A DNA stretch of 64,000 nucleotides. It comes from Comamonadaceae bacterium. GTDB lineage: Bacteria; Pseudomonadota; Gammaproteobacteria; Burkholderiales; Burkholderiaceae_C. A program made the position numbers and the translations under genes. The number at the start of each line of letters is the position of its first letter. Position 1 is the first letter of the stretch. The notes beneath the pieces are model-generated. The model did not search any database and was not told where the DNA came from. It saw only the letters and a list, made by a program, of their open reading frames with translations. This document shows positions 43,923 to 55,493 of this stretch, piece after piece. The stretch spans positions 62,001-126,000 of the forward strand of contig CANGNS010000001.1 of assembly GCA_947455465.1 (NCBI GenBank). Direction: 5' to 3'.

Positions 43923-46295
43923 TTAGGCTTTGGCCGCCTGGATGGCTTCCCACACACGGTGGGGTGTGGCGGGCATGTCAAATTCCTTGACGCCCAGGCC
44001 GTGCAGCGCGTCCAGCACGGCATTGATGACCGCCGGTGGCGAGCCAATCGCACCGGCCTCGCCGCAGCCTTTGGTGCCCAGCGGGTTGTGGGTGCACGGG
44101 GTGCAGATGTTGCCGATCTTGAACTCCGGAAAGTCATCGGCGCGCGGCATGGCGTAGTCCATGAAGGAGCCGGTGAGCAGCTGGCCGGTTTGCCGGTCGT
44201 ACACGCAGTTTTCCATCAGCGCCTGGCCAATGCCTTGCACCAAACCGCCATGGACCTGGCCTTCGACAATCATGGGGTTGATGATGGTGCCAAAGTCGTC
44301 GACCGCGGTGAACTTGTCCACGCGCGTCACGCCGGTGGCGGGGTCGATCTCCACCTCGCAGATATAAGTGCCTGCGGGGAAGGTGAAGTTAGTCGGGTCG
44401 TAGAAGGCCGTCTCGTTCAGTCCGGGCTCGAGCTTGTCCAGCGGGTAGTTGTGCGGGACATAGGCTGTCAACGCGACCTGGCCAAAGGTGACTTTTTTGT
44501 CCGTGCCTTTGACCGTGAACTCGCCGTTGGCAAACTCCACGTCCACATCGCTGGCCTCCATCAAATGGGCAGCGATTTTCTTGGCCTTAGTCTCGATTTT
44601 GTCCAAGGCCCTCATGATGGCAGCGCCACCCACCGAGATAGAGCGTGAGCCGTAGGTGCCCATACCAAAAGGTACGCGCCCGGTATCGCCATGCACCACA
44701 TCGACCGCGTCAACCGCGACGCCCAAACGCGCTGCTACCACTTGGGCAAACGTGGTCTCGTGGCCCTGGCCATGGCTGTGCGAGCCGGTAAATACCGTCA
44801 CACTGCCGGTCGGGTGCACGCGGATTTCGCCGCACTCAAACAGACCGGCTCTCGCGCCAAGGGCGCCGGCGATGTTGCTAGGCGCGATACCGCAGGCCTC
44901 GATGTAGCTCGAATAGCCCATCCCGCGCAACAAGCCTTTGGCCGCGCTGGCCGTCTTACGGGCCTCAAAGCCAGCGACGTCGGCCATGTCCTGGGCCTTG
45001 TCCATGCACCCACGGTAGTCGCCGATGTCGTACAGCAGCGCGACGGGCGTTTGGTAGGGCCAGGTGTTGATGAAGTTGCGTTTGCGGATCTCGTCCTGCG
45101 AGAGGCCCATCTCCCAGCCGCAGCGGCTCACCAGGCGTTCAACCAAGTAGGTGGCTTCGGGGCGGCCCGCGCCACGGTAGGCGTCTACCGGCGAGGTATT
45201 GGTAAACCAGGCGTCTACCTCCACGTAAATCTGAGGGCAGGTGTACTGGCCGGCCAGCAAGGTGGCGTACAAAATCGTTGGCACAGCGGTGGAGAACGTC
45301 GACAGGTAGGCGCCCAGATTGGCGTGCGTGTGCACGCGCATGCCCAGAAACTTGCCATCTTTGTCCATGGCCATTTCGGCGTGGCTCACGTGGTCGCGGC
45401 CATGGGCGTCGGTCAGGAAAGACTCCGAGCGCTCGCAGGTCCATTTGATGCTGCGGTTGATCTCCTTGGACGCCCAGGTCAGGGCCACGTCTTCGGCATA
45501 CAGGAAAATTTTGGAGCCAAAGCCACCGCCCACGTCCGGGGCAATGACGCGCACCTTGTGCTCGGGCAGGCCCAGCACAAAAGCGGTCATCAACAGGCGC
45601 TCCACGTGCGGATTTTGGTTGGAGACGTACAAAACATACTCTTCTGTAGCGCGGCTGTAATTGCCAATGGCTACGCGAGGCTCCATGGCGTTGGGCACCA
45701 GGCGGTTGTTGATCAAGTCCAGCTTGGTCACGTGGGCGGCATTGGCAAATGCGGCGTCCACATTGCCTTTGTCACCCAGGACCCATTTGTAGCACTTGTT
45801 ATTTGGGGCCGCATCGTGCAACTGGGGGCCGGTGGCGGCGTCGCGCACGTCGGTGACCGATTCGAGCACTTCGTAGTCCACTTGCACCGCCTCGGCGGCG
45901 TTTTTGGCCTGCTCCAGGGTGTCGGCGATCACCATCGCGACCTGATCGCCCACGTGGCGCGCTTTACCCAGGGCCAGCACGGGGTGGGGCGGCTCATTCA
46001 TGGGGCTGCCGTCGGGGTTGTTGATCAGCCAGCCGCAGGGCAGGCCGCCCATCTTGCCCTCTAAGTCCTTGCCGATAAAGATGCGCACCACACCCGGCAT
46101 GGTGGACGCAGCGCTGATGTCTATGCTCTTGATAATCGCATGCGCATGCGGGCTGCGCACAAACACCGCATAGCTTTGCGCCGGCATGGTGATGTCATCG
46201 GTGTACTGGCCTGCGCCGGTCAGGAAACGGTAGTCCTCCTTGCGGCGGACGGATTCGCCGATATGCGGCAGGTTCGAGAAATCTGAGGCACCCAT
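43923..46295 (-). CDS. coxL: Molybdenum large subunit of a form II CO-dehydrogenase-like enzyme
   Basis: The 790-residue subunit holds the molybdopterin-cytosine-dinucleotide cofactor. The active-site loop reads AYRGAGR (residues 372-378), the form II version; true form I CO dehydrogenase has AYRCSFR with a copper-binding cysteine. [13 protein letters not shown] near the C-terminus contains the conserved catalytic glutamate. VGGGFGSK and [16 protein letters not shown] are cofactor-contact segments. GGAG precedes the ATG. Form II enzymes often oxidise other substrates such as aldehydes or aromatic heterocycles, and their CO activity is disputed, so the substrate here is open. The surrounding coxS, coxM, coxD, coxE and coxG are complete. 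Confidence 0.92.
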   Translation of the reverse strand: MGASDFSNLPHIGESVRRKEDYRFLTGAGQYTDDITMPAQSYAVFVRSPHAHAIIKSIDISAASTMPGVVRIFIGKDLEGKMGGLPCGWLINNPDGSPMNEPPHPVLALGKARHVGDQVAMVIADTLEQAKNAAEAVQVDYEVLESVTDVRDAATGPQLHDAAPNNKCYKWVLGDKGNVDAAFANAAHVTKLDLINNRLVPNAMEPRVAIGNYSRATEEYVLYVSNQNPHVERLLMTAFVLGLPEHKVRVIAPDVGGGFGSKIFLYAEDVALTWASKEINRSIKWTCERSESFLTDAHGRDHVSHAEMAMDKDGKFLGMRVHTHANLGAYLSTFSTAVPTILYATLLAGQYTCPQIYVEVDAWFTNTSPVDAYRGAGRPEATYLVERLVSRCGWEMGLSQDEIRKRNFINTWPYQTPVALLYDIGDYRGCMDKAQDMADVAGFEARKTASAAKGLLRGMGYSSYIEACGIAPSNIAGALGARAGLFECGEIRVHPTGSVTVFTGSHSHGQGHETTFAQVVAARLGVAVDAVDVVHGDTGRVPFGMGTYGSRSISVGGAAIMRALDKIETKAKKIAAHLMEASDVDVEFANGEFTVKGTDKKVTFGQVALTAYVPHNYPLDKLEPGLNETAFYDPTNFTFPAGTYICEVEIDPATGVTRVDKFTAVDDFGTIINPMIVEGQVHGGLVQGIGQALMENCVYDRQTGQLLTGSFMDYAMPRADDFPEFKIGNICTPCTHNPLGTKGCGEAGAIGSPPAVINAVLDALHGLGVKEFDMPATPHRVWEAIQAAKA

Positions 46296-46316
46296 ATTGC
46301 TTGCTCCTAAATTGGT

Positions 46317-46787
46317 TTAAGACGAGGCCATGGCGGCAGCACCTTGCTGCACCGCTTTGACGATGTTTTGGTAGCCGGTGCAGCGGCACAGATTGCCCTC
46401 GAGATTGGCGCGGATTTCCTCGCCGCTGGCGTGGGGGTGCTTGTTGCACAGGTCGATGGAACTCAGAACCATGCCGGGGGTGCAAAAGCCGCACTGCAGG
46501 CCGTGGCACTCTTTAAAGGCCGCCTGCATGGGGTGCATGGTGCCGTCGGCGGCGGCCAGGCCCTCGATGGTGGTGATTTCACAGCCATCGGCTTGGGCAG
46601 CCAGCATATTGCAGGACTTGACCGCTTGCCCGTCTTTGAGGACGGTGCAGGCGCCGCACTGGGCGGTGTCGCAGCCGACGTGGGTGCCGGTCAGGTGCAA
46701 ATGCTCACGCAGTACTTGCACGAGGAGGGTATGGGGGGGGACGTCTACGGTGAGCGCGCGCTGATTTACCTTCAGATGAACCTGCAT
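46317..46787 (-). CDS. coxS: [2Fe-2S] small subunit of a CO-dehydrogenase-like enzyme (CoxS)
   Basis: The 156-residue subunit carries two [2Fe-2S] clusters. Cys39, Cys44, Cys47 and Cys59 bind the plant-type cluster. Cys99, Cys102, Cys134 and Cys136 (CGFC and CRC) bind the second, proximal to molybdenum. It relays electrons from CoxL to CoxM. GGAG stands 7 nt before the ATG at 46787; the open frame continues upstream but is not coding. It is the first gene of the cox operon, 21 bp before coxL. Confidence 0.95.
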   Translation of the reverse strand: MQVHLKVNQRALTVDVPPHTLLVQVLREHLHLTGTHVGCDTAQCGACTVLKDGQAVKSCNMLAAQADGCEITTIEGLAAADGTMHPMQAAFKECHGLQCGFCTPGMVLSSIDLCNKHPHASGEEIRANLEGNLCRCTGYQNIVKAVQQGAAAMASS

Positions 46788-46998
46788 TTTGAATCTCCAA
46801 CGAATATATTTGTAAGCGAAAGCCTTTCCATTATGAGCGTCCGCTGGAGGCTGGGGGCTAGTGAAAACCCTTGTGAATTCGCCTTCCGGCGCCCTCGGGT
46901 GCGATGGTCCGGGCTTCAAGCTGCATCGCGCCCCGCCCCAGAATGGTGCGGCCAGCGTTTTGCGCACTGTTGAAGGCGGAAATCAGCCGAAATTCCGT

Positions 46999-47004
46999 TA
47001 CAAT
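46999..47004 (+). promoter_or_regulatory. -10-like box upstream of the rimP leader
   Basis: TACAAT lies about 20 bp before the leader hairpin. The nearest -35-like TTGAAG (46970-46975) is 23 bp away, too far for a standard promoter, so the assignment is tentative. Confidence 0.35.
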
Positions 47005-47020
47005 GCGAGCTTCACGACCA

Positions 47021-47051
47021 AACGGGCGGGTTACTACCGCCCGTTTTTTTT
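47021..47051 (+). terminator. Leader terminator (attenuator) before rimP-nusA-infB
   Basis: A perfect 9-bp GC-rich stem (AACGGGCGG/CCGCCCGTT) with a 7-nt loop is followed by eight T residues, an excellent intrinsic terminator. It stands between the TACAAT box and rimP, so transcripts must read through it to express the operon. NusA, encoded downstream, affects termination at such hairpins, so feedback control is plausible. Confidence 0.75.
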
Positions 47052-47115
47052 GGTCTATTGTTTTTTGAACCGGGCTAATTGAGCCCGACACACCTTGGAA
47101 AGCGGGCAGCAAAAA

Positions 47116-47736
47116 GTGGCTTTGCAGGACATCGTGAAGCAAATTGTCGACGGACTGGGCTACGACCTGGTGGAGATCGATCGCTCGGCCGGCGGCCTGT
47201 TGCGCGTGACGATTGATTTGCCCTGGGTACAAGCACCGGCGGGCGCGGTGCAAACCGAGCAGTTTGTGACGGTAGAAGATTGCGAAAAGGTGACCCGCCA
47301 GTTGCAATTTGCCTTGGAAGTGGATGCGGTGGATTACCGGCGGCTAGAGGTTTCCTCGCCCGGCATCGACCGGCCTTTGCGGCATGCGGCAGATTTTGAG
47401 CGTTTTGTGGGGCAGGTGATTGATATCACCTTGCGCGTGCCCATCGGGGCCGATGCGGCGGGGCAGGTTAATGCGAACCGCAAAAAGTTTCGCGGCACCC
47501 TGGAGCGCGTTGCCCCAGGCGAATCGGGCTGGCAAATTGTGTGGTCGGACGCGCCGGCGCTCAAACCGGGGCAAAAGCCTGGCAAAAAGCGGGTGCCTGC
47601 ACCTTTGCAGGCCATGCGTTTTACGCTAGATGAATTGAGAGACGCGCGCTTAGCGCCGATTGTGAGTTTTAAAGGCCGCGCTCAGGGCCCCGGTAGCGAT
47701 ACCGCCCCCGAGCAGTTGGCTGGCGCGGCGCCCTAA
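47116..47736 (+). CDS. rimP: Ribosome maturation factor RimP
   Basis: The 206-residue protein assists assembly of the 30S subunit. VALQDIVKQIVDGLGYDLVE is the family N-terminus, which sets the start at the GTG of 47116 rather than the TTG at 47095. RRLEVSSPGIDRPLRHAADF is the RimP signature and ends the N-terminal domain. The C-terminal domain is extended with a Pro/Lys-rich insert (KPGQKPGKKRVPAP) common in Burkholderiales. It heads the rimP-nusA-infB-rbfA-truB operon, 59 bp before nusA. Confidence 0.94.
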   Translation: MALQDIVKQIVDGLGYDLVEIDRSAGGLLRVTIDLPWVQAPAGAVQTEQFVTVEDCEKVTRQLQFALEVDAVDYRRLEVSSPGIDRPLRHAADFERFVGQVIDITLRVPIGADAAGQVNANRKKFRGTLERVAPGESGWQIVWSDAPALKPGQKPGKKRVPAPLQAMRFTLDELRDARLAPIVSFKGRAQGPGSDTAPEQLAGAAP

Positions 47737-47795
47737 GGCGCCGGTAACCGGAAGATGGATCATTTTTTAAGACGAGTTGTCAGGAGAGTCAAGGC

Positions 47796-49301
47796 ATGAA
47801 TCGCGAATTATTAATGTTGGTAGAGGCGATCTCCCGTGAGAAAAACGTGGAGCGTGATGTGGTTCTGGGTGCCGTGGAGGCCGCCTTGGCCCAGGCCACC
47901 AAGAAGCTGTACGAAGGCGACGTGGACATCCGCGTGGCGCTGGACCGCGACTCGGGCAACTACGAAACCTTCCGCCGCTGGCACGTTGTTCCCGACGAGG
48001 CCGGCCTGCAGTTGCCTGACCAGGAAATCTTGCTCTTTGAAGCCAAAGAGCAAATCCCCGATATCGAGGTCGACGAGTACATCGAAGAGCCTATCGAGTC
48101 CGTGCCCATTGGCCGTATCGGCGCGATGGCGGCCAAGCAAGTCATTTTGCAAAAAATCCGTGACGCTGAGCGCGAAATGCTGCTCAACGACTTCATGTCC
48201 CGTGGCGACAATATTTTTGTCGGTACGGTCAAGCGCATGGACAAGGGCGACATCATTGTCGAGAGCGGCCGCGTCGAAGGCCGTTTGCGTCGCACCGAGA
48301 TGATTCCCAAGGAAAACCTGCGCATTGGCGACCGCGTGCGCGCCATGATCATGGAAGTGGATCTGACGCTGCGTGGCGCACCGATTGTGCTTTCGCGCTC
48401 GGCGCCGGACTTCATGATCGAGCTGTTCCGCCAGGAAGTTCCTGAAATTGAGCAAGGCCTGCTGGAGATCAAGTCCTGCGCACGCGACCCCGGCTCGCGG
48501 GCCAAAATCGCGGTGTTGTCGCACGACAAGCGGGTCGACCCCATCGGCACCTGTGTGGGTGTTCGCGGGACCCGCGTCAACGGCGTGACCAACGAACTGG
48601 CCGGCGAACGCGTGGACATCGTGCTGTGGAGCGAGGACCCAGCGCAGTTTGTGATTGGCGCCTTGGCTCCGGCCAACGTGTCCTCCATCGTGGTTGACGA
48701 AGAGCGCCATGCCATGGACGTGGTGGTGGACGAGGAGAACCTGGCTATCGCCATCGGGCGCGGCGGCCAAAATGTGCGCTTGGCCTCGGAGCTGACCGGC
48801 TGGAAAATCAACATCATGGACGCGGCCGAATCGGCGCAAAAGCTGGCCGTCGAGACCGACTCGGGCCGCCGCCTGTTCATGGACAAGCTCGATGTGGATG
48901 AGGAAATCGCCGACATCCTGATTGCCGAGGGCTTTACCAGCCTGGAAGAAGTGGCTTACGTGCCGCTGCAAGAGATGCTGGAAATCGAGAGCTTTGACGA
49001 AGACACGGTGCACGAACTGCGCACCCGTGCCAAAGACGCATTGCTGACTATGGAAATTGCCCGGGAAGAAAGCGCTGCAGGCGTCTCGCAAGACCTGCGC
49101 GACCTCGAAGGCCTGAGCACCGAGCACATTGCCAAGCTGGCAGAAAACGGGGTCAAAACCCTGGACGACTTGGCCGATCTTGCTACTGACGAACTTACAG
49201 AAATCACCGGCCAGTCCACGGACGAAGCCACTGCCCTGATCATGAAGGCGCGCGAACATTGGTTTACCGATGACGCAGCTGCTCAAGAGTCACGGCCATG
49301 A
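47796..49301 (+). CDS. nusA: Transcription termination/antitermination factor NusA
   Basis: The 501-residue factor binds RNA polymerase and controls pausing, termination and antitermination. An N-terminal polymerase-binding domain ([20 protein letters not shown]) comes first, then an S1 domain. Two KH domains follow, with [18 protein letters not shown] and [17 protein letters not shown]. Two C-terminal acidic helix-hairpin-helix repeats follow, ending with FTDDAAAQ. It sits between rimP and infB in the conserved order. Confidence 0.97.
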   Translation: MNRELLMLVEAISREKNVERDVVLGAVEAALAQATKKLYEGDVDIRVALDRDSGNYETFRRWHVVPDEAGLQLPDQEILLFEAKEQIPDIEVDEYIEEPIESVPIGRIGAMAAKQVILQKIRDAEREMLLNDFMSRGDNIFVGTVKRMDKGDIIVESGRVEGRLRRTEMIPKENLRIGDRVRAMIMEVDLTLRGAPIVLSRSAPDFMIELFRQEVPEIEQGLLEIKSCARDPGSRAKIAVLSHDKRVDPIGTCVGVRGTRVNGVTNELAGERVDIVLWSEDPAQFVIGALAPANVSSIVVDEERHAMDVVVDEENLAIAIGRGGQNVRLASELTGWKINIMDAAESAQKLAVETDSGRRLFMDKLDVDEEIADILIAEGFTSLEEVAYVPLQEMLEIESFDEDTVHELRTRAKDALLTMEIAREESAAGVSQDLRDLEGLSTEHIAKLAENGVKTLDDLADLATDELTEITGQSTDEATALIMKAREHWFTDDAAAQESRP

Positions 49302-49316
49302 AAGGTTACCCGCTAA

Positions 49317-52247
49317 ATGTCCAGTACGACCGTCGCCGAGTTTGCCAGTGAACTCAAAAAATCTACCGCCACCCTGCTCGAGCAACTGAGCGCTGCGGGG
49401 GTGCAAAAAACCTCCGCCAGCGATGTTTTGACTGACGCTGACAAGCACAAGCTGCTCAGCCATCTGCAAAGCGCCCATGGGGGCGCGGGCGCAGAGCGCA
49501 AGAAAATCACCTTGGTCAAGAAGCAAACGACCGAGATCAAACAGGCCGATGCCAGTGGCAAAGCCCGCACGATCCAGGTGGAAGTGCGTAAAAAGCGCAC
49601 TTTTGTGCGCCGCGACGATGGTTCGGAGGCCGTGCCCGAGAGCCAATTCCAAAATGAGGCTGCTACAGCAGCGCCCGCACCTGCCTCGGCACCGGTGTCG
49701 GTAATCGACGAAGCTGAATTGGTCCGCCGTGAGGAAGAAGCGCGTCATCAGGCCGAGTTTCTGCGCCGCCAAGAAGAGGAGTTGGCGCAACGCCGCCAGG
49801 CCCGTGAAGAGCAAGAAGCCAAAACCCGCGCTGCCAACGAAAAAGCCGCCGCCGACGCGCTGGCGGCTCAGCAACCCCCAGCCGATGGCGATGCCTCTGC
49901 CGCACCTGCCAAGGGGCGCAAATCGGCCAAGACCGTAGAAAAAGAAGCGGCTGACGCGGCCGCTGCCGCGCAGGCTGCTTTAGAAGCCCAATTGGCGGCC
50001 CAAGCGGCCCGCGAAGCGTCTGCCGCCCAGGCGGAAAAAGTCTCCAAAGAGGCGGCCCTGGAAGAAAGCAAACGCGCTGCCGATCTGGGCGATCGCCGCC
50101 GCAAGGCCGAGGCCGAGGCCGCAGCCATTCGGATGATGATGTCCACGCCCAACAAGGTGGCCGTGGCTCCCAAGAAAGAAGAGCCCAAGCCGGCCGTTGA
50201 CGCCAAGGGTGCTATCAAAGGCACGCTGCACAAACCTGCAGCCGGCTCTACGGTTGCCAAAGGCGCCAAACCGGCTGGTGCAGGTGGCGCGTCGGGCACG
50301 GGCAAAGAGGTCAAATCGGCCAAGCTGTCGAGCAGCTGGGCCGGCGATCCTGCCAAAAAGAAAGAACTCAAAACCCGGGGTGACACGGGCGCCGGTACCG
50401 GCCGCTCGACCAACTGGCGCGCCGGACCCCGTGGCAAGCGCGGCGGTGACCGCGACCGCGAAGACCACGGCCCCGCACCGACACCGGAATTCCGGGTGTT
50501 GGAAGTGCACGTGCCCGAGACCATTACCGTGGCTGAACTGGCGCACAAGATGGCCATTAAGGCATCCGAAGTCATCAAGCAGTTGATGAAGCTGGGCCAG
50601 ATGGTCACCATCAACCAGCCGCTGGACCAAGATACCGCCATGATCGTGGTGGAAGAGTTGGGCCACACCGCCGTGATTGCCGCGCTGGACGACCCGGAGG
50701 CCTTCACGGACGAGGAGGAGCATTCTCAGGCCGAATCGCTGCCGCGCGCGCCGGTGGTGACCGTCATGGGCCACGTGGACCACGGCAAGACCTCGCTGTT
50801 GGACTACATCCGCCGCGCCAAAGTGGCGTCGGGCGAAGCCGGTGGCATCACCCAGCATATTGGTGCCTACCACGTGAAAACACCGCGCGGCATGGTCTCG
50901 TTCTTGGATACGCCGGGACACGAGGCCTTTACCGCCATGCGTGCGCGTGGTGCCAAGGCCACTGACATCGTGATTTTGGTGGTGGCTGCCGACGACGGCG
51001 TCATGCCCCAGACCAAGGAAGCGATCAAACATGCCAAGGCGGCAGGCGTGCCTATCGTGGTGGCGATCAACAAGATTGACAAGCCCGATTCCAACCCCGA
51101 GCGCGTGAAAAACGAGCTGGTGGTCGAGGAAGTGGTGCCCGAGGAGTTCGGTGGAGATTCACCCTTTGTCTCTGTCTCGGCCAAGACCGGCCAGGGCATT
51201 GACGATTTGCTAGAACAAGTGCTGCTGCAGGCCGAGGTGCTGGAGCTGCGTGCGCCCGTCGAGGCCATGGCCAAAGGCCTGGTGATTGAGGCGCGCCTGG
51301 ACAAAGGACGCGGACCGGTGGCTACCGTGCTGGTGCAATCGGGTACGCTCAAAACTGGCGACGTGGTGCTGGCTGGACAAACCTTTGGCCGTGTGCGCGC
51401 GATGCTGGACGAAAACGGCAAGCCCATCAAGGAAGCCGGTCCTTCTATTCCAGTGGAAATCCAGGGTCTGACCGAGGTGCCCCAAGCAGGCGACGAGTTC
51501 ATGGTGATGTCCGACGAGCGCCGCGCGCGCGAAATCGCCACCTACCGCGCCGGCAAGTTCCGCAATACCAAGTTAGCCAAGCAACAAGCGGCCAAGCTGG
51601 AAAACATGTTCAGCGACATGTCGGGCGGCGATATCAAGACCTTGCCTATCATCGTCAAAGCCGATGTGCAGGGCTCGCAAGAGGCGCTGGCTGCCTCGCT
51701 GCTCAAGCTCTCGACCGAAGAGGTCAAGATCCAGATGGTGTACTCCGCCGTGGGCGGCATCAGCGAGTCGGATATCAATTTGGCGATCGCATCCAAGGCC
51801 GTTGTGATCGGCTTTAATGTGCGCGCCGATGCCGGTGCCCGCAAGCTGGCCGAGGGCAATGGTGTCGATATCCATTACTACAACATCATTTACGACGCGG
51901 TGGACGAGCTCAAAGCCGCCATGTCGGGCATGTTGGCGCCTGAAAAACGCGAGGAAGTCATCGGCTTTGCCGAGATCCGCACCGTGTTCGTGGCCTCCAA
52001 GATCGGCACTGTGGCCGGCTGTATGGTCACCGGCGGCTTTGTCAACCGCAGCGCGCATTTCCGCCTGCTGCGCGACAACGTGGTGGTCTACACCGGCGAG
52101 CTGGACTCACTCAAGCGCATGAAAGACGATGTGCGCGAAGTCAAAGAAGGCTTTGAGTGCGGTATCAAACTCAAGAATTACAACGACATCGCCGTGGGCG
52201 ACCAGCTGGAATTCTTCGAGATCAAGGAAATCGCCCGCACTATTTAA
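49317..52247 (+). CDS. infB: Translation initiation factor IF-2
   Basis: The 976-residue GTPase brings initiator tRNA to the 30S subunit. The N-terminal IF2-N domain (residues 1-60) is followed by a long Ala/Glu/Lys-rich region (about 100-390), with charged coiled-coil stretches and a Gly/Arg patch before the G domain. The GTPase motifs are [17 protein letters not shown] and NKIDKP. Domains II to IV end in the fMet-tRNA-binding region. It starts 15 bp after nusA. A second in-frame start for a shorter IF2 form is possible but not evident. Confidence 0.97.
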   Translation: MSSTTVAEFASELKKSTATLLEQLSAAGVQKTSASDVLTDADKHKLLSHLQSAHGGAGAERKKITLVKKQTTEIKQADASGKARTIQVEVRKKRTFVRRDDGSEAVPESQFQNEAATAAPAPASAPVSVIDEAELVRREEEARHQAEFLRRQEEELAQRRQAREEQEAKTRAANEKAAADALAAQQPPADGDASAAPAKGRKSAKTVEKEAADAAAAAQAALEAQLAAQAAREASAAQAEKVSKEAALEESKRAADLGDRRRKAEAEAAAIRMMMSTPNKVAVAPKKEEPKPAVDAKGAIKGTLHKPAAGSTVAKGAKPAGAGGASGTGKEVKSAKLSSSWAGDPAKKKELKTRGDTGAGTGRSTNWRAGPRGKRGGDRDREDHGPAPTPEFRVLEVHVPETITVAELAHKMAIKASEVIKQLMKLGQMVTINQPLDQDTAMIVVEELGHTAVIAALDDPEAFTDEEEHSQAESLPRAPVVTVMGHVDHGKTSLLDYIRRAKVASGEAGGITQHIGAYHVKTPRGMVSFLDTPGHEAFTAMRARGAKATDIVILVVAADDGVMPQTKEAIKHAKAAGVPIVVAINKIDKPDSNPERVKNELVVEEVVPEEFGGDSPFVSVSAKTGQGIDDLLEQVLLQAEVLELRAPVEAMAKGLVIEARLDKGRGPVATVLVQSGTLKTGDVVLAGQTFGRVRAMLDENGKPIKEAGPSIPVEIQGLTEVPQAGDEFMVMSDERRAREIATYRAGKFRNTKLAKQQAAKLENMFSDMSGGDIKTLPIIVKADVQGSQEALAASLLKLSTEEVKIQMVYSAVGGISESDINLAIASKAVVIGFNVRADAGARKLAEGNGVDIHYYNIIYDAVDELKAAMSGMLAPEKREEVIGFAEIRTVFVASKIGTVAGCMVTGGFVNRSAHFRLLRDNVVVYTGELDSLKRMKDDVREVKEGFECGIKLKNYNDIAVGDQLEFFEIKEIARTI

Positions 52248-52261
52248 GCGGCCACCTTGGC

Positions 52262-52630
52262 ATGCGCAAAAAGTCCTCCACCCCCAACCGCGGTTTTCGC
52301 GTGGCCGATCAGATCCAGCGCGATCTGACCGAGCTGATCGCGCGCGAGCTCAAGGACCCCAGGGTGGGGATGGTGACCATCCAGTCGGTCGAGGTCACCC
52401 CCGACTATGCGCACGCCAAGGTCTACTTCAGCCTCTTGGTGGGCGACCCGGTGCAATGTGCCGAAGGCCTGAACCAGGCTGCCGGCTTTTTGCGCGCGGG
52501 CCTGTTCAAGCGCTTGCATATCCACACCGTGCCCACGCTGCATTTTTTATTTGACCGCACGACCGAGCGGGCCGCCGACATGAACGCGCTGATTGCCCGC
52601 GCCGTGTCCTCGCGGGCCAAGGAAGACTAA
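52262..52630 (+). CDS. rbfA: 30S ribosome-binding factor RbfA
   Basis: The 122-residue protein is a KH-like factor that binds immature 30S subunits near helix 1 of 16S r[23 protein letters not shown] at the N-terminus and the [15 protein letters not shown] segment are the family marks. It starts 14 bp after infB and ends 5 bp before truB. Confidence 0.96.
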   Translation: MRKKSSTPNRGFRVADQIQRDLTELIARELKDPRVGMVTIQSVEVTPDYAHAKVYFSLLVGDPVQCAEGLNQAAGFLRAGLFKRLHIHTVPTLHFLFDRTTERAADMNALIARAVSSRAKED

Positions 52631-52635
52631 CCACC

Positions 52636-53601
52636 ATGAACGCGCCACGTGCACGGGTTGCAAGGCGCCCCGTGCATGGGGTGCTGCTACTGGACAAACC
52701 GCTGGGTTGGTCTAGTAACCAGGCTTTGCAAAAAGCCAAATGGCTTTTGCGCGCCGAAAAAGCAGGCCACACCGGCACATTGGACCCGCTGGCCACCGGT
52801 GTTTTGCCACTGTGCTTTGGCGCAGCCACCAAATTCAGCCAGATGCACCTGGACGCAGACAAAACATACCAAACCACCTTGCGCCTGGGCGTGACCACCA
52901 GCACGGCCGACGCCGAGGGTGATGTGCTGCAAACCCGCCCGGTGGACGTCACTTTGGGCCAGGTGGAGCAGGTTCTTGCGCGCTTTACCGGTCCGATTGC
53001 GCAGGTGCCGCCTATGCACAGCGCCCTCAAAAAAGACGGCAAAGCCCTGTACGAATACGCCCGGGCCGGCATCGAGGTAGAGCGCGCGGCCCGCCAGGTG
53101 ACGATTTCCCGCATCACGCTGCTAGCGGCGCAATTAGAGGGCGAGGAGCCCAGCCTGCGCCTGGAAGTGGCTTGCAGCAAAGGCACTTACATCCGCACCC
53201 TGGGCGAAGACATTGGCCAGGCCCTGGGCTGCGGCGCGCACCTGAGCGCCTTGCGCCGCATCCAGACGGGCGATTTTGAGATCGGTCCCTGCCACAGCCT
53301 AGAGGCCCTGGAGGCCATGAGTGACGCGCAGCGTTTGCAAAGCCTGCTGCCGGTGGACGCACTGCTGCCCAGGCACACAAGCATCACATTGGACAGCGAA
53401 AATGCGGGACGGTTTCTGAGCGGCGTGCGCCGCCGGGGTGGTTGGCCCGACGCCGAGCAGGTAGCCGTGTATGCCAGCGATCCGCCCGCACTCCTGGGGA
53501 CAGCGCATGTGAAGGCCGGTGAATTGATACCGACCCGCTTGCTTAGCCCGATCGACATCGCCCAAGTCCACGCCCAAAGTGGTGCGGCCGCCCTTATTTG
53601 A
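52636..53601 (+). CDS. truB: tRNA pseudouridine(55) synthase TruB
   Basis: The 321-residue enzyme makes pseudouridine 55 in the T-loop of tRNAs. The catalytic Asp lies in [33 protein letters not shown] is the family N-terminus, and [15 protein letters not shown] is a conserved active-site region. A C-terminal PUA-like domain is present. It follows rbfA by 5 bp and is followed 37 bp later by typA. Confidence 0.96.
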   Translation: MNAPRARVARRPVHGVLLLDKPLGWSSNQALQKAKWLLRAEKAGHTGTLDPLATGVLPLCFGAATKFSQMHLDADKTYQTTLRLGVTTSTADAEGDVLQTRPVDVTLGQVEQVLARFTGPIAQVPPMHSALKKDGKALYEYARAGIEVERAARQVTISRITLLAAQLEGEEPSLRLEVACSKGTYIRTLGEDIGQALGCGAHLSALRRIQTGDFEIGPCHSLEALEAMSDAQRLQSLLPVDALLPRHTSITLDSENAGRFLSGVRRRGGWPDAEQVAVYASDPPALLGTAHVKAGELIPTRLLSPIDIAQVHAQSGAAALI

Positions 53602-53638
53602 TATTTTTGATTTTGCGTTTGAAGAAAGAAAGAAAACC

Positions 53639-55468
53639 ATGAGCAGTAAACAAATCCGCAATATTGCGATCATCGCGCACGTTGACCACGGCAAAACCAC
53701 GATGGTGGACCAGTTGTTGCGCCAGTCGGGCACTTTTGCCGACCACGAAAAAGTCGTAGACACCGTGATGGACAACAACGCCATCGAGCGCGAGCGCGGC
53801 ATTACCATCTTGGCCAAAAACTGCGCCGTCAGCTGGATGGGCACCCATATCAACATCGTTGACACCCCGGGACACGCGGACTTTGGCGGCGAAGTGGAGC
53901 GCGCTTTGTCCATGGTGGACGGTGTGGTTTTGCTGATCGACGCGCAAGAAGGCCCGATGCCGCAAACCCGTTTTGTGACCAAAAAAGCCTTGGCGCTGGG
54001 CCTCAAGCCCATCGTCGTGGTCAATAAAGTGGACAAACCCGGCTCTGACCCCGACATGGTCGTCAACGCCGCTTTTGACTTGTTTGACAAACTAGGCGCC
54101 AATGACGAGCAGCTGGATTTCCCGGTGGTGTATGCCTCGGGCATCAATGGCTGGACCTCGATGGAGCAGGGCGCCGCCGGCGAACAGTGGGGCCCGGACA
54201 TGTCCGCCTTGTTCAACACCATCCTGAGCCACGTCCCCGCCCAAAACGGCGACCCGGACGCGGCACTGCAGTTGCAAATTTCGGCGTTGGATTTCTCCAC
54301 GTTTGTAGGCCGTATCGGCGTGGGCCGCATCAGCGCGGGCACCATCAAGGCCGGCCAGGACGTGCTGGTGATGTCGGGCGAGGACGGCCCTTCCGTCAAA
54401 GGACGCATTAACCAAGTGCTGACTTTCCAGGGCCTGGACCGGGTGCAGGTTACCGAAGCGGGGCCGGGCGAAATTGTGCTGATCAACGGCATCGCCGATC
54501 TGGGCATTGGCGTGACCGTGACCGACCCACTACGCCCAGCGTCCATGCCGATGCTCAAGATTGACGAGCCGACGCTGATCATGAACTTTTGCGTGAACAC
54601 CTCGCCCCTGGCCGGGCGCGAGGGCAAATACGTCACCAGCCGCCAACTGTGGGACCGCCTGCAAAAAGAGCTACAGCACAACGTGGCCCTGCGCGTCAAA
54701 GAGACCGACGAGGAAGGCATTTTTGAAGTCGCCGGCCGCGGCGAGTTGCACTTGACCATCTTGCTGGAAAACATGCGCCGTGAAGGCTACGAAATGGCCG
54801 TCTCCAAGCCGCGCGTGGTGTTTCGCGACATCAACGGCGAGCGCCATGAGCCTATCGAGATGGTCACCGCCGACATTGAAGAAACCCACCAAGGCGGCGT
54901 CATGCAGGCCCTGGGCGAGCGCAAGGGCGAGCTGGTCAATATGGAGCCCGACGGACGCGGAAGGGTGCGTCTGGAGTACCGCATCCCGGCGCGTGGCCTG
55001 ATCGGTTTTACCAATGAATTCCTGAACTTAACCCGGGGCTCTGGCCTGATTTCTAATATTTTTGACAGCTACGAGCCGCACAAAGGCGATATCGGCGGGC
55101 GCAAAAATGGGGTGCTTATCTCCATGGACGATGGTGAAATCTTCACCTACGCGCTGGGCAAACTCGATGACCGCGGCCGCATGTTTGTACGCGCCAACGA
55201 CCCGGTGTACGAGGGCATGATTGTGGGCATCCACAACCGCGACAACGATCTGGTGGTCAACGCCACGCGTACCAAGCAGCTGACCAACTTCCGCGTCTCG
55301 GGCAAGGAAGACGCCATCAAAATCACGCCGCCCATCGACCTGAATCTGGAATATGGCGTCGAATTCATCGAGGACGACGAACTGGTCGAAATCACGCCCA
55401 AGAGCGTGCGTCTGCGCAAGCGCTTCTTGAAAGAGCACGAGCGCAAGAAAGCCGGTCGCGGCTTGTAA
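53639..55468 (+). CDS. typA: Ribosome-dependent GTPase TypA/BipA
   Basis: The 609-residue translational GTPase helps ribosome assembly and stress adaptation, notably at low temperature. [20 protein letters not shown] gives the G1 motif, [15 protein letters not shown] is switch [21 protein letters not shown] is G3 and [10 protein letters not shown] is G4. Elongation-factor-like domains III and V and the BipA-specific C-terminal domain follow. An A-rich Shine-Dalgarno region precedes the ATG at 53639; the frame upstream is the tail of truB. Confidence 0.97.
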   Translation: MSSKQIRNIAIIAHVDHGKTTMVDQLLRQSGTFADHEKVVDTVMDNNAIERERGITILAKNCAVSWMGTHINIVDTPGHADFGGEVERALSMVDGVVLLIDAQEGPMPQTRFVTKKALALGLKPIVVVNKVDKPGSDPDMVVNAAFDLFDKLGANDEQLDFPVVYASGINGWTSMEQGAAGEQWGPDMSALFNTILSHVPAQNGDPDAALQLQISALDFSTFVGRIGVGRISAGTIKAGQDVLVMSGEDGPSVKGRINQVLTFQGLDRVQVTEAGPGEIVLINGIADLGIGVTVTDPLRPASMPMLKIDEPTLIMNFCVNTSPLAGREGKYVTSRQLWDRLQKELQHNVALRVKETDEEGIFEVAGRGELHLTILLENMRREGYEMAVSKPRVVFRDINGERHEPIEMVTADIEETHQGGVMQALGERKGELVNMEPDGRGRVRLEYRIPARGLIGFTNEFLNLTRGSGLISNIFDSYEPHKGDIGGRKNGVLISMDDGEIFTYALGKLDDRGRMFVRANDPVYEGMIVGIHNRDNDLVVNATRTKQLTNFRVSGKEDAIKITPPIDLNLEYGVEFIEDDELVEITPKSVRLRKRFLKEHERKKAGRGL

Positions 55469-55493
55469 TCGGGCAGTTTAGGCGGAGGCGCTG

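Larger units (their letters stand above)
46788..47115. other. Divergent control region between coxS and rimP
   Basis: This 328-bp interval holds the cox promoter on the minus strand and the rimP-nusA-infB promoter and leader on the plus strand. A 73-codon open frame at 46861-47082 spans the promoter and terminator and is not believable as a gene. The recognisable elements are a TACAAT box, a terminator-like hairpin and a second small hairpin CGGGCT-N5-AGCCCG at 47071-47087. Confidence 0.55.

Noticed and set aside
43923-46295. Calling coxL a true CO dehydrogenase
   Set aside because: The active-site loop is AYRGAGR, lacking the cysteine of form I enzymes, so only a form II-like label is justified.
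46861-47082. 73-codon open frame before rimP
   Set aside because: It spans the putative promoter and the terminator hairpin and has no family pattern.
47811-49286. 491-codon open frame antisense to nusA
   Set aside because: It lies wholly within a certain gene and shows no family pattern.
53299-54774. 491-codon open frame antisense to truB and typA
   Set aside because: Ser/Pro-rich shadow across two certain genes.
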